DNA of 64,000 nt, taken from the NCBI GenBank assembly GCA_938041955.1, contig CALISD010000082.1:53942-117941 (forward strand), read 5' to 3'. This document shows positions 1 to 9,567 of this stretch, piece after piece; position 1 is the stretch's first letter, and each line of letters starts with the position of its first letter. Position numbers and translations under genes: made by a program. The notes under the pieces were generated by a model. That model worked only from the letters and a program-made list of their open reading frames with translations. It had not been told where the DNA came from and searched no databases. The DNA comes from an uncultured Granulosicoccaceae bacterium (GTDB lineage Bacteria > Pseudomonadota > Gammaproteobacteria > Granulosicoccales > Granulosicoccaceae).

Positions 1-1
1 A

Positions 2-1495
2 CTGACAATGGCAGGCAACGCCATTGCTGCAACGCCTGTAAAAGGCGGCCGACTAAGACAAGGCCTTGGCTACGGCTCAACCACAGACACTCTGGACCCC
101 GGTACTTCCGAAAACGGCTTCACTCAGGCACTACACTATTCGTATGGTAACCAGCTTACCGAAGTAGACAGCAACGGCGCATTAATTCCGGAACTGGCAG
201 AAAGCTATGAGCCCAGTGATGGCGCAAAAGTATGGCGATTCAAGCTACGCAACGGCGTTGAATTCCACAACGGTAAATCACTCACCGCTGATGACATCAT
301 TGCTACTTACAACCACCATCGTGGTGAAGAGTCAAAGTCTGCTGCTAAGGGCTTGCTGACAGCCATCACCTCAATCACAAAAGACGGCGACGATACCGTG
401 GTCTTCGAACTCGAAGCTGGCAACGCTGACTTCCCGTATATAGTCAGCGATTACCACCTGATTATTCAACCATCAAAAGATGGTGCGATAGACGCCTTAT
501 CCGGCATCGGTACCGGCGGCTATGTACTAGATACCTTTGAGCCCGGCGTTCGCGCCCTTTCAAAGCGTAACCCTAACTATTTTAAAGAAAGCCGTGCACA
601 CTTTGACGAAATAGAACTTCTTTCTATTCTTGATGTAACCGCCCGCCAAAATGCCATCATGAATGGTGATGCAGATGTGATCGACAACGTTGATCCAAAA
701 ACTGTTGCTTTGTTGGCTCGCGCGCCAAACCTCGATATTCTGGAAACCACAGGAACACAGCACTACACGTTCCCCATGCGTCTTGATATCGAGCCTTTTG
801 GAAACCTCGATCTACGCCTGGCACTTAAGTACGCCATCAAGCGGCAGGAACTGGTGGACAAGATTCTGCTTGGCCACGGCCTGGTAGGTAATGACATTCC
901 GGTTTCACCGGCAATGCCATTTCTCAACACTGATATCGCACAGCGAGAGTTTGATCCAGAGAAAGCAGCAGAGCATTACAAAAAGTCAGGTCACACTGGC
1001 ACTATCAAGCTTTCTGCGTCTGATGCCGCCTTCGCAGGCGCTGTTGATGCAGCCCAGCTTATCGCCGCTTCTGCCAAAGAAGCCGGCATCGCGATCGAAG
1101 TCGTACGCGAACCTAAAGATGGCTACTGGTCCAATGTCTGGAACAAGAAAGGCTGGTGCGCATGTTACTGGGGTGGTCGTCCTACCCAAGACTGGATGTA
1201 CTCAGCAGCGTATACCGCCGACACTGAGTGGAACGACACCGCATGGAAAGAGACAGCAGCAGCCAAGTCGTTTAACGAAGTGGTTGTCGCGGCTCGCTCA
1301 GAAACAGATGATACCAAGCGTAAAGCACAATACTTTGAAGCACAGCAACTCCTTCATGATGATGGTGGAGCAATCGTTGGAATGTGGGCTAATTACATTC
1401 ACGCACACTCGAAGAAGATTGCACATGGCGACGACGTGGCAGCCAACTGGATAAACGACGGCAACAAAATTGCCGAACGTTGGTGGTTTGCATAA
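2..1495 (+). CDS. ABC transporter substrate-binding protein, family 5 (peptide type), 5' end outside window
   Basis: Periplasmic solute-binding component of a Dpp/Opp-type ABC importer, which captures peptides or similar small solutes for a permease-ATPase complex. The frame is open to the left edge, so the ATG at 8 is probably internal: the residues after it (AGNAIAA) look like the end of an export signal, followed by a mature start at TPVKGGRL. The family-5 landmark VWRFKLRNGVEFHNGK lies about 75-90 residues after that ATG, and DLRLALKYAIKRQELV further on is the usual second-lobe helix. The rest of the transporter is not downstream, so it must lie upstream if it is linked. Substrate cannot be read from the sequence. 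A strong terminator follows directly. Confidence 0.9.
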   Translation: MTMAGNAIAATPVKGGRLRQGLGYGSTTDTLDPGTSENGFTQALHYSYGNQLTEVDSNGALIPELAESYEPSDGAKVWRFKLRNGVEFHNGKSLTADDIIATYNHHRGEESKSAAKGLLTAITSITKDGDDTVVFELEAGNADFPYIVSDYHLIIQPSKDGAIDALSGIGTGGYVLDTFEPGVRALSKRNPNYFKESRAHFDEIELLSILDVTARQNAIMNGDADVIDNVDPKTVALLARAPNLDILETTGTQHYTFPMRLDIEPFGNLDLRLALKYAIKRQELVDKILLGHGLVGNDIPVSPAMPFLNTDIAQREFDPEKAAEHYKKSGHTGTIKLSASDAAFAGAVDAAQLIAASAKEAGIAIEVVREPKDGYWSNVWNKKGWCACYWGGRPTQDWMYSAAYTADTEWNDTAWKETAAAKSFNEVVVAARSETDDTKRKAQYFEAQQLLHDDGGAIVGMWANYIHAHSKKIAHGDDVAANWINDGNKIAERWWFA

Positions 1496-1513
1496 CTAAA
1501 AGTCGTAGACAAT

Positions 1514-1549
1514 AAAAGCCGGTTGTTCGTAAGAACAATCGGCTTTTTT
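1514..1549 (+). terminator. Rho-independent terminator
   Basis: A long stem (AAAGCCGGTTGTTC paired with GAACAATCGGCTTT through one G-T pair, loop GTAA) runs straight into a T tract, 18 bases after the stop of the binding-protein gene. It ends that transcript and isolates the epimerase gene downstream. Confidence 0.9.
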
Positions 1550-1866
1550 ATTGCCTGCAGCTAATTATCTGTACACATAAAGATCACGCAGGCTCTGAAG
1601 ATGAAAGGCCAGACAATTCTTTGTGCATTTCAATATAACAACGCCAATACGCAATCACATGTTTTTTTTCGGCCCGGTGATAGGCTTCGATTTTAGCGCT
1701 GCCAACATATTTTCAGACATCTAAGTCGTGAGAAGCCGATGTGTATGCGGCGTTTCTGTTTCTGCTTGAACTACATTTAGGTTCAAAGCGGTCGTCCCGC
1801 TTCACATCATAAACAGGCCCACAAAGCCAAAAGCTTAGTTAACTCCAAATTTCAGAAAGGCAAGAC
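1550..1866. other. Intergenic stretch, nothing recognised
   Basis: 317 bases between the terminator and the epimerase gene. I see no convincing reading frame, repeat or clear promoter. The last bases carry an AGAAAGG ribosome-binding site for the next gene. Confidence 0.5.
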
Positions 1867-2856
1867 ATGAAAGTATTGGTCACTGGAAGCGCTGGACACT
1901 TAGGTGAAGCGTTAATGCGCTCTTTTCTCGCCACTGGAGATCAACCTGTCGGTGTTGATGTTAAAGATTCCGAATTTACAGACTTTGTGGGCAGTATCAC
2001 CGATCGGGCAGTAGTGAAGTCGTGCATTAAAGGCTGTGAAGCAGTTTTACACACGGCAACGCTACACAAGCCGCATGTTGGCACTCATAGCAGGCAGGAT
2101 TTCGTCGATACGAACATCTCGGGCACACTGAATCTACTCGAAGAAAGCCTCAAAAACGGTTGCCAGTCTTTTGTATTTACCAGCACCACCAGCACTTTCG
2201 GAGATGCCATGCGCCCCAAACCAGGTGATCCAGCCGTTTGGGTCACGGAAGACTTGCGCGCCAAGCCGAAAAACATTTACGGTGTCACCAAGACAACAGC
2301 GGAAGATATGTGTGAACTCTTCCACCGAAGCGCTGGCTTGCCTTGTCTTGTTCTCAAGACCTCCAGATTCTTCCCTGAGCCAGATGATACAAAAGACAAG
2401 CGAGACGCCTATGAGGACAGCAACTTAAAGGTCAACGAGTTGCTGTTTCGTCGCGTTGATATCGCCGACGTAGTCGATGCCCACCGGCGCGCTATTGTTA
2501 AAGCAGATGATATCGGCTTCGACCGTTTTATTATATCCAGCACCACACCATTTAAGAGAACAGATGTCGAAGATCTCGCCACCGACGCGCCAACCGTGCT
2601 GCAACGCTACGTGCCGGAATACGTCGAACTCTATGCCCGTAAAGGATGGAAAATGTTCCCGGCCATTAGCCGTGTTTACGACAACAGTCGAGCAGCAGAT
2701 CGGTTGGGGTGGGAACCTCACTACACCTTTTCCAGATCGATAGACAAGCTGATTCAAGGTGTTGATTACCGAAGTGAACTGACACACCAAATCGGAATTA
2801 AAAACTATCACAACCAGACATTTAACGATGGACCCTATCCGGTTTCGAGTTTCTAG
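1867..2856 (+). CDS. NAD-dependent epimerase/dehydratase (extended SDR)
   Basis: Cytosolic Rossmann-fold oxidoreductase or epimerase of the extended short-chain dehydrogenase family. The dinucleotide motif VTGSAGHLGEAL is at residues 5-16, and an acidic residue (D31) at the end of the second strand favours NAD over NADP. The catalytic Tyr-x3-Lys is Y138/K142 in YGVTK, preceded by the Ser/Thr patch STTST at 106-110. At 329 residues it has the normal length for the family. AGAAAGG sits 6 bases before the ATG. It stands alone between a terminator and a convergent operon, so context says little; a nucleotide sugar or other hydroxylated substrate is likely but not determined. Confidence 0.85.
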   Translation: MKVLVTGSAGHLGEALMRSFLATGDQPVGVDVKDSEFTDFVGSITDRAVVKSCIKGCEAVLHTATLHKPHVGTHSRQDFVDTNISGTLNLLEESLKNGCQSFVFTSTTSTFGDAMRPKPGDPAVWVTEDLRAKPKNIYGVTKTTAEDMCELFHRSAGLPCLVLKTSRFFPEPDDTKDKRDAYEDSNLKVNELLFRRVDIADVVDAHRRAIVKADDIGFDRFIISSTTPFKRTDVEDLATDAPTVLQRYVPEYVELYARKGWKMFPAISRVYDNSRAADRLGWEPHYTFSRSIDKLIQGVDYRSELTHQIGIKNYHNQTFNDGPYPVSSF

Positions 2857-3071
2857 TATTAAAGCAATCGTTCGAAAACAGACACTCGCTGCGTGGAGCT
2901 TTCCAACCTTCTCTGACACTGCCTGTAACGACCCTGAGAAAGAACTTGGAAACAAGGCCGACACTCTATCCCTTTGGATGACTGCCCTATAATGTATTGG
3001 AGTTAGATGTGATTTTCTTCGGGCTGGCTGTTCTGTCGTCCATCCTGATCTTTACTGAACTACATGCGCAA

Positions 3072-3767
3072 CTACACACCCAGGTACTTTTGAACCAATC
3101 CTTTATTGTTATGCAGCTTCGATGCATAAACAGTTTCTGCATCGACCCCGTGCTCTATGAAGGACACTCGATCTGCTATTGAAAGCACTGCATCAACATG
3201 TTGCTCGACCAATATAACTGCCACATTCTGCTGTTTCATTTCAACAATCACATCACGAATCAACGACGTCATTGATGGTTGCAAGCCTTCAGTAGGCTCA
3301 TCCAGCAGAATCACTTGAGGCCTGGTACAAATAGCTCTGGCCATGGCGAGCATTTGCTGTTCACCCCCTGAAAGAGTTTCCGCGCGTTGTTTTAGTCGCT
3401 CCCTCAAACGTGGAAATAAAGACAATGCATATTCTCGCGTCTCTTTGCCTGCGCCACTGGCCATAAGACCGATTTCCATATTCTGCTGCACACTAAGCTC
3501 TGAGAACAATCGCCTGCCTTGAGGCACGTAAGCCACACCTTTTCCCGGTATGTGGTGTGGCGCCAGATTGTTTAAGGATTCTCCATCCAGTTCTATGCTG
3601 CCTGTACGCAGCGGCAACAAACCCATTATTGATTTAAGTGTTGTGGTCTTTCCTGCACCATTTCGCCCGAGCAGGCACAGTATCTCACCGCGCTCGACCG
3701 ACAGTGACAATTGGTACAACACCTGAACCTGATCGTAAGCTACATCGATATTGTTGACCGTTAACAT
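3072..3767 (-). CDS. livF: Branched-chain amino acid-type ABC transporter ATP-binding protein LivF
   Basis: One of two cytosolic ATPases of a HAAT-family importer (branched-chain amino acids, urea, amides and similar). Walker A GRNGAGKTT is at residues 34-42, the ABC signature is LSGGEQQ, and Walker B runs into ILLDEPTEGL; PSMTSLIRDVI after it is typical of LivF rather than LivG. The 231-residue length is normal. It is last in a five-gene transporter operon transcribed leftwards, and its ATG overlaps the stop of livG as ATGA, indicating translational coupling. Confidence 0.92.
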   Translation of the reverse strand: MLTVNNIDVAYDQVQVLYQLSLSVERGEILCLLGRNGAGKTTTLKSIMGLLPLRTGSIELDGESLNNLAPHHIPGKGVAYVPQGRRLFSELSVQQNMEIGLMASGAGKETREYALSLFPRLRERLKQRAETLSGGEQQMLAMARAICTRPQVILLDEPTEGLQPSMTSLIRDVIVEMKQQNVAVILVEQHVDAVLSIADRVSFIEHGVDAETVYASKLHNNKGLVQKYLGV

Positions 3768-4480
3768 CAGTGCGATCCCAGGTAGGCTGTTTGTACCGAC
3801 TGGTTGGCACGGATCTCATCGGGGGTGCCTTCTGCCAGAACCTCTCCGAAGTTCAACACGGTGATGTAGTGAGCGGCTTTCATCACCACATCCATATTGT
3901 GTTCAATTAACAGAATGGTTGTACTTTCAGAAAGCACTCCAACCAGCTCAATGAACCCTTTAACTTCCGTGGCTGATAAACCCTGGGTGGGCTCATCAAG
4001 GATAAACAGCTTGGGTGACTGAGCCAGCCCCATACCAATTTCAAGCAAGCGCTGGTGCCCGTAGCTTAAGTCCCCTGCAATTTGATCATAGCGATCTGCC
4101 AGATAGACCTTCTCAAGAACAGAGGCTACTTTTTCATTCACTACTGACGGCTTTCCTTTGATGACGCGTCGTGCCGCCAGCGCGACGTTTTCATGAACAG
4201 ACAATTTAGAAAAAACAGAAGTGATCTGAAACGTATACGCCATGCCCATGGTCATGCGCTTATGTGCGGGCAGTTGAGTGATATCTTTATCCCTGAAGAT
4301 CACCGAACCGCTACTGCTTTTGATACGACCGCTGAGCATACCGACAAAAGTAGTTTTACCTGCCCCGTTTGGCCCGATAAGCGCTCTTACCTGCCCTTCC
4401 GGTAGATTAAAATCTACATTGCTTACCGCCTGCAGGCCAGAGTAGTTTTTGGACAAGCCTCGAGTAGAAATTAAGCTCAT
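3767..4480 (-). CDS. livG: Branched-chain amino acid-type ABC transporter ATP-binding protein LivG
   Basis: Second ATPase of the HAAT importer. Walker A is GPNGAGKTTF, and Walker B FILDEPTQGLS is followed by the LivG-type tail IEHNMDVVM. The signature region reads LSYGHQR instead of LSGG; variants with LSYG are normal in the urea/amide-type LivG group. I chose the ATG at 4480 (product MSLISTRGL) because it forms an ATGA overlap with the livM stop; an upstream GTG at 4489 is in frame but less likely. Product 237 residues. Confidence 0.92.
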   Translation of the reverse strand: MSLISTRGLSKNYSGLQAVSNVDFNLPEGQVRALIGPNGAGKTTFVGMLSGRIKSSSGSVIFRDKDITQLPAHKRMTMGMAYTFQITSVFSKLSVHENVALAARRVIKGKPSVVNEKVASVLEKVYLADRYDQIAGDLSYGHQRLLEIGMGLAQSPKLFILDEPTQGLSATEVKGFIELVGVLSESTTILLIEHNMDVVMKAAHYITVLNFGEVLAEGTPDEIRANQSVQTAYLGSH

Positions 4481-5490
4481 GGCAGCCACTTATATTTGCT
4501 ACGCAACAAGCCGGCAAAGCCCTGTGGTGCAAACATGGTTAACAAGATCAGCACAATACCTGCAATCAACATATAGGCGGATGCGAATTCACTGGACAGG
4601 TAGGCGGAAGCGAAATCACTTGAAAGATCTATCAAATAGAACATAAACACCGTGCCAATCAACGGCCCGATAGTGGTGCCTGCGCCGCCCAACAACACAT
4701 ACAACAATGGCAATATAGAATATTGAACTGCCGCAAAAGACGCCCCTGCATACCCGAATAACAAAGCATAGGCGACGCCCGCAGCACCTGATAAAGTACC
4801 AGAGATAATCACCGCGATTAACTTGTGTCGCTGAATGTCATAACCGAGCATGCGGGCGCGTTCTTCGTTCTCCCGTATAGCGACAAGCGTTTTACCGAAA
4901 CGTGAATGCACCAGCCATGCGATAAGAAAAAGACAAATGGCAAACAGAATGAGAGCACAGAAATAGCGGTTGGTGGCCTGCGACAGATCGAATCCAAACA
5001 GCACCCTGTCTGAACGATGTATATTAAAACCCTCGTCACCGCGGGTATATTCGCCAAACAGCAACACCGTTAAATATCCGGCCTGGGCAAACATTAATGT
5101 CACGATCATAAATGCCACGCCGGTGGTTCGTAGCGCCAAAACCCCAACCACCACAGAGACAGCCACCGCTGACAACAAGCCTATGAAGATTGCCGCTCCA
5201 GGCAATACATCAAGAAACTGAATCGCTAAGCCGAAACCGTACATGCCACTGGCAAAAAACAGGGCATGACCAAGACTCAATAACCCCGTGTAACCGAACA
5301 ACACGTTGTAGCCCATCGCGAAGACAGCCAGCACCAGAATGCGTGCTAAATTGCCGCTGTGATATACCGGCAATGCAAAATAGAGCAGGAAAAGCAAAAC
5401 CACAATTAAGACATGCAGCAAAATACTGCGAATGCCCTGACTTAGCAATGGCTTATGAAGACCGGCCGAACTATCTGCTAACGAACTCAT
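4477..5490 (-). CDS. livM: Branched-chain amino acid-type ABC transporter permease LivM
   Basis: Inner-membrane permease of the HAAT importer, 337 residues with about nine to ten hydrophobic segments. The family core is visible as YNVLFGYTGLLSLGHALFF and later as the cytoplasmic coupling loop ENEERARMLGYDIQRHKL. It pairs with LivH to form the channel. Translation is coupled to its neighbours: the start overlaps the livH stop as ATGA and the end overlaps the livG start in the same way. Confidence 0.92.
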   Translation of the reverse strand: MSSLADSSAGLHKPLLSQGIRSILLHVLIVVLLFLLYFALPVYHSGNLARILVLAVFAMGYNVLFGYTGLLSLGHALFFASGMYGFGLAIQFLDVLPGAAIFIGLLSAVAVSVVVGVLALRTTGVAFMIVTLMFAQAGYLTVLLFGEYTRGDEGFNIHRSDRVLFGFDLSQATNRYFCALILFAICLFLIAWLVHSRFGKTLVAIRENEERARMLGYDIQRHKLIAVIISGTLSGAAGVAYALLFGYAGASFAAVQYSILPLLYVLLGGAGTTIGPLIGTVFMFYLIDLSSDFASAYLSSEFASAYMLIAGIVLILLTMFAPQGFAGLLRSKYKWLP

Positions 5491-6413
5491 TCTCGGCTTT
5501 TCCCGAACAAGCCATTTGGCTTAAATACCAGGACAAACGCCACAAGTAAGGTGGCAAGTATTTTCGCAAGCGTGGGCGTAAAGAATACAGAGATTATCCC
5601 GTCACTCATACCAATAAGCACTGCAGCGACAACGGTACCCAGCACGCTGCCGAGTCCGCCAATGATCACAACAATAAAAGACAACAACAGCGGGTCACTG
5701 CCCATTAGATAATACGCCTGCTGAATGGGGACTACCAATACCGCGCCGAGGGCCGCCAGTGCCGCACCTAAGCCAAAGACCAGCGCGTAGACTTTGTTAA
5801 CAGGAATACCGTGAGCTTGTGCCATTTCCTGATCAAGCTGTGTTGCCCGCATGATCAGTCCAATACGCGTGCGGGTCATAACGAACCAAAGCGCGAGCAA
5901 AATAACGATCGCAGCCACTATCACAAACAATTTGTAGGTGGTGGTACTGAGACCCCAGGGCCAGATCATTTGAAAGCCTGACTCTCCATACTCAAACCAC
6001 GGCAGCGCTATTCTCTCATTAAAAGGCGCTTGCACTGGTCGCGCTTCGGGGCCGAACGTCATTAACGTGGTCTGTTGAATGACATATAACAAACCGATGG
6101 TCGCTACAATTGTACGTTCAGGGTCATAATTTACTTTATTAAGAATAAAGCGGTCACACAATACTGCCAATGCACCTACCAACAGTGGCGCGGCCACAAT
6201 GGCGACCCAGAAGCCCAGTGCCGGATGACCTGCAATCATTGAGGTTATCCACCATGCCAGCACAGCGCCCAACATATAAAATTCACCGTGAGCAACATTC
6301 ACCACTCGCATAATGCCAAACACAATGCTCAACCCAACCGCGGTGAGCGCAAGCACAGCTGCCGTTATTGCACCTTCAAGTGATGCAACAAACAGATAGG
6401 GACCAAAATCCAT
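5487..6413 (-). CDS. livH: Branched-chain amino acid-type ABC transporter permease LivH
   Basis: Inner-membrane permease partner of LivM, 308 residues, about eight membrane segments. Landmarks are GLSIVFGIMRVVNVAHGEFY near the N-terminus, the coupling loop with RATQLDQEMAQAHGI, and IVVIIGGLGSVLGTVVAA near the C-terminus. It lies 79 bases after the binding-protein gene in the same direction, so the operon order is binding protein, H, M, G, F. Confidence 0.92.
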   Translation of the reverse strand: MDFGPYLFVASLEGAITAAVLALTAVGLSIVFGIMRVVNVAHGEFYMLGAVLAWWITSMIAGHPALGFWVAIVAAPLLVGALAVLCDRFILNKVNYDPERTIVATIGLLYVIQQTTLMTFGPEARPVQAPFNERIALPWFEYGESGFQMIWPWGLSTTTYKLFVIVAAIVILLALWFVMTRTRIGLIMRATQLDQEMAQAHGIPVNKVYALVFGLGAALAALGAVLVVPIQQAYYLMGSDPLLLSFIVVIIGGLGSVLGTVVAAVLIGMSDGIISVFFTPTLAKILATLLVAFVLVFKPNGLFGKSRE

Positions 6414-6492
6414 TGCTAGCTAATTTTAAAGTTGTGGATGGATACCCGGTCAATGCGACCGGGGTGATATGGATCTTAGAAGAACTACAAAG

Positions 6493-7794
6493 CTAGAAGG
6501 ACATTTTGGTGTAGTCAACTTCATCTTCGTACAACGTATCTTCTATTGATGTGGTGTGCGCCAGCATCAGCTTCCCTTCAGTGACTTTGGATATGTATTG
6601 GTGACCAAAGGTCTGATGTGTTTTGCCGTTGAATACTTTTGCGCCTTGCGGATGCTCAAACGAGTGCGGCATATCCGTCATCGCTTCGACCGCCTCAATC
6701 AGTTTCTGTCGATCTTTCGGGCCCTGGTAGTTCGCTGCCTCCATCCCCGCTTTAACCACATAAAGAGTTTCCCAACAACCAAACATGTGTGCATAGGTTG
6801 AGACATCTTTTGCATCGGAGACCGATGCACCATTTTCATCAACCCCTACCGCTTCGCGATAGACCTTATCAAACTCAGATTGTTCCGCCTGAGCATAGCG
6901 AGGGTTACCCTCCCAGAAGTAGGTTCCCTCGAGGAACTCAAGACCCGGACTGGCAAGGTCAACCGCTTCCAGACTATCAATAAAACCGAAAATCTCTGGT
7001 CGGCTCGGACCAAAAAATTCACCCAGCTCTTTAACAAACGTCAGTACCGCCGGGCCAACCATTACGTGATAAATCACTTCGGTATCACGTGGAATCTTGG
7101 GGAAGTACTTAGAGAAGGACGTTTCCGTAGGTGGTATGGCAATCTTTTCAAGAATCTGACCACCCTGCGCTTCAAAAGCTGCACTGAAGTAGTCACGGTG
7201 ATCATGGCCGAAAGCAAAATCAGGGAATATCATGGTCACTTTCTTGCCGAGGTTTTCAGCGATAAAAGGAGCCATGGCTTCTACCTGGCTTTTCACATCA
7301 GTAATACCCGGTTGCAGCGTGTAACGGTTTAATTTACCACTGGCCACGTGATGGCCTTCAGACACAACAAAATAGGGAATGGCCAACTCACCGGCACGTG
7401 GTGCCGAGCCATACACGACATGACTGAACAACGTTCCAAAGGCGATATCACAGTTGTGTTTGTTAGCGAATTTTTCAACGACTTCAGCACCGCGCTTGGG
7501 ATCTGTGCCATCGTCTTCCGCAATAATTTCTATAGGACGGCCATTGATACCACCCTCCGAGTTAATTCTCTTTACCACTGCTTCCGTAGTGCGGTCGTAC
7601 CAGCGCCCATAGGCGGCGCCGATCCCGGTTCTGTGCACCTGAAAACCGATTTTTATTGGCTCGTCAGAGGCGTTTGCACAACCTATCATGCCGGGCATAG
7701 TACCGGCCAAGGCCAGCGCACCTGCCCCTGCACCTAACGTCTTGAGAGCGGTTCTTCGGCTGATGTTAGAGGATGTGATTATTTTGTCAGTCAT
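6493..7794 (-). CDS. ABC transporter substrate-binding protein, branched-chain/urea/amide type, Tat-exported
   Basis: Periplasmic type-I binding protein of the HAAT importer, 433 residues. The start chosen is the ATG at 7794; an ORF extending to 7905 adds 37 residues without a signal-like character. From 7794 the N-terminus carries a twin-arginine signal (SRRTALK, R13-R14, then a Gly/Ala-rich hydrophobic core), so it is probably exported folded. A Cys at 39 in GMIGCANA could be a weak lipidation site. The mature part starts IKIGFQVHRTGIGAAYG and contains AVVKRINSEGGINGRPIE, typical of the family. The ligand is not predictable; the resemblance is to the urea/amide side of the family more than to leucine binders. 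Confidence 0.9.
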   Translation of the reverse strand: MTDKIITSSNISRRTALKTLGAGAGALALAGTMPGMIGCANASDEPIKIGFQVHRTGIGAAYGRWYDRTTEAVVKRINSEGGINGRPIEIIAEDDGTDPKRGAEVVEKFANKHNCDIAFGTLFSHVVYGSAPRAGELAIPYFVVSEGHHVASGKLNRYTLQPGITDVKSQVEAMAPFIAENLGKKVTMIFPDFAFGHDHRDYFSAAFEAQGGQILEKIAIPPTETSFSKYFPKIPRDTEVIYHVMVGPAVLTFVKELGEFFGPSRPEIFGFIDSLEAVDLASPGLEFLEGTYFWEGNPRYAQAEQSEFDKVYREAVGVDENGASVSDAKDVSTYAHMFGCWETLYVVKAGMEAANYQGPKDRQKLIEAVEAMTDMPHSFEHPQGAKVFNGKTHQTFGHQYISKVTEGKLMLAHTTSIEDTLYEDEVDYTKMSF

Positions 7795-7874
7795 TAGGGT
7801 CTGATTCCTACCTGCGGTTGATGCGCTGAGCCAAGCAAAATCAAGCAAGCTTGCGCGCAGAAAACTATCTTCTA

Positions 7875-9419
7875 TTACGCCCCTTTGGGCGCGGCCAACA
7901 GCCATAATCCTATGAAGGTGTAAACCACCATAAACACTGCCAGCGGCACCTGACTGACGATAGCACGCCTCGCACTACCAAACAATTCCACCGCAATGGC
8001 ATGCGCGATAAGCACCGACAGCACGTGCCCGACGACCACGGCACCCGCCTGACTGAGCCATATTATCTTGACCGACTGCGGGGTATTAAAAAAACCGGTG
8101 GTCACGTAGTACGAACCCAGCCCAAGCAAATCCGCTCCATTGTCAAACGGGTCAGATGCCGCCGCCACAGCATATTGAATATTGACCATGAACGACGTTA
8201 GAAAATGTGCAAAGTGATAGACAAATGCGATCGGCACAACGGCCACGGCCAGAGCACAAAACGCCTGTTTGAATGCGACAGCGGGAACGCTCGAATCAAC
8301 TAGATAGCCATCACGATTCGCTAGCAGTAGTCCAGTATAAATACAAAGCGAATATGCAGTGACGAGCGCCACATTGGCAATCAACAACCCGGCCACAGTT
8401 TCAAAAACAATTGCAGAGCGTCCGGGAAAGTCGAGTGGGTTAACACCGATGGTCGCCAGCCATAAAAAAGTTTCGTTTAAACCGTCAAAGCTGCCACATG
8501 CAAGTAAAACCAATATAAAAACCGCCGCACTAACCGTTGTCGCTTTGCACCGGACCAAGTTCCATCCAGGTAGACCAAAACGCAATTCATCGCGGTATTT
8601 CGCTACCGGTGCAATCTGTGCGAAGCGATTCAGTAACACGGTGAAACACTCTGCCTGCTGCAGCCATTTAACACCGAACAACAGGACCCCCAGCATGGTA
8701 AAACACCAATACCCCGTCACTATCACAGCCAGTCGTTGCGGGGCTTCAGGTGCGCTGTCAGCCAAAGAAAAGGATATAAAAGCCAGGAAGATAATTATCG
8801 CAGGCCATTGTTGAACTGATTCGGGCAGCGAATGCTTCGACGCTAGACCAGCCCTGCTTGCAATTGATGCTACTCCCGACCACGGGTTAAGCCAAACCCA
8901 CAAATTGCCAAACAGACCCTGCAACACGACAAACCCTACCCACCACACTGTCCAGATAAAAACCGGTAACGGATTCTCTAATGGATCGTATGAGGCCGTG
9001 AATCCCAGATAGATCAGAAAAAACAGAAACCCTGTCGACAATACACTGGTGACAGATCTCAGTTGACTGTCTTCGCAGACCCACAGGCGCAGACTACCAA
9101 ATAGCCTCTTCGAATACTCATTGGGCAACAAAGCAACCAACGCCAGCGTCAATAGAACTACAAGCACGCCAGAACCAATATAGAAACGGGTGGGAAGCAG
9201 CAGTACCAGACCTTGCTGGGACACATGAGCAACTGCATGCCCCGGTAACAATAGCCCCGCGACCATTGTCAGAACAAAATAGAGCGACTTAGATTTTATT
9301 TGCCGCTGCCATTCAAAATCTGCACGGTTTTGCAGCGCAAGAATTGTCAATACCCTCACAACGCCCCACCACGCCGTTCGAGGCACTGCAATGGCATCTT
9401 GCTCTACCGGTACGATCAT
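7875..9419 (-). CDS. Polytopic membrane protein of unknown function, first gene of the Liv-type operon
   Basis: Up to 514 residues with about twelve hydrophobic segments. I recall similar proteins being annotated as fenitrothion hydrolase-like membrane proteins; that name comes from one isolated enzyme and should not be taken as a function. The beginning is uncertain: the first ~45 residues are not membrane-like, and a segment ending GLLLPGHAVAH looks like a cleavable signal. A later non-ATG start is therefore possible. Conserved-looking aromatic stretches include VFIWTVWWVGF and GNLWVWLNPW. It ends 80 bases before the binding-protein gene in the same direction, so co-transcription and a role linked to the imported solute are plausible but unproven. 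Confidence 0.7.
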   Translation of the reverse strand: MIVPVEQDAIAVPRTAWWGVVRVLTILALQNRADFEWQRQIKSKSLYFVLTMVAGLLLPGHAVAHVSQQGLVLLLPTRFYIGSGVLVVLLTLALVALLPNEYSKRLFGSLRLWVCEDSQLRSVTSVLSTGFLFFLIYLGFTASYDPLENPLPVFIWTVWWVGFVVLQGLFGNLWVWLNPWSGVASIASRAGLASKHSLPESVQQWPAIIIFLAFISFSLADSAPEAPQRLAVIVTGYWCFTMLGVLLFGVKWLQQAECFTVLLNRFAQIAPVAKYRDELRFGLPGWNLVRCKATTVSAAVFILVLLACGSFDGLNETFLWLATIGVNPLDFPGRSAIVFETVAGLLIANVALVTAYSLCIYTGLLLANRDGYLVDSSVPAVAFKQAFCALAVAVVPIAFVYHFAHFLTSFMVNIQYAVAAASDPFDNGADLLGLGSYYVTTGFFNTPQSVKIIWLSQAGAVVVGHVLSVLIAHAIAVELFGSARRAIVSQVPLAVFMVVYTFIGLWLLAAPKGA

Positions 9420-9567
9420 ATTCAGTCGGTACCACTCGCAACTAAAATCTCATCATACTTTATTGCTCCCGCGGAGTTTCCATTGTAAAACGTGTAAGCT
9501 CGCGATACGGTTCAGAATTTCTGACCCTGCTGCGGAACTTACTCCGCCACAATCTCTCGAAAGGGCC

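Noticed and set aside
2997..3182. 61-residue frame with a hydrophobic start
   Set aside because: TTG start without ribosome site, and its second half is antisense to livF.
4155..4175. GATGACGCGTCGTG inside livG as another repeat copy
   Set aside because: Only the central palindrome matches; the flanking GGGTTTCC and CCACTCGC parts are absent, so it is chance.
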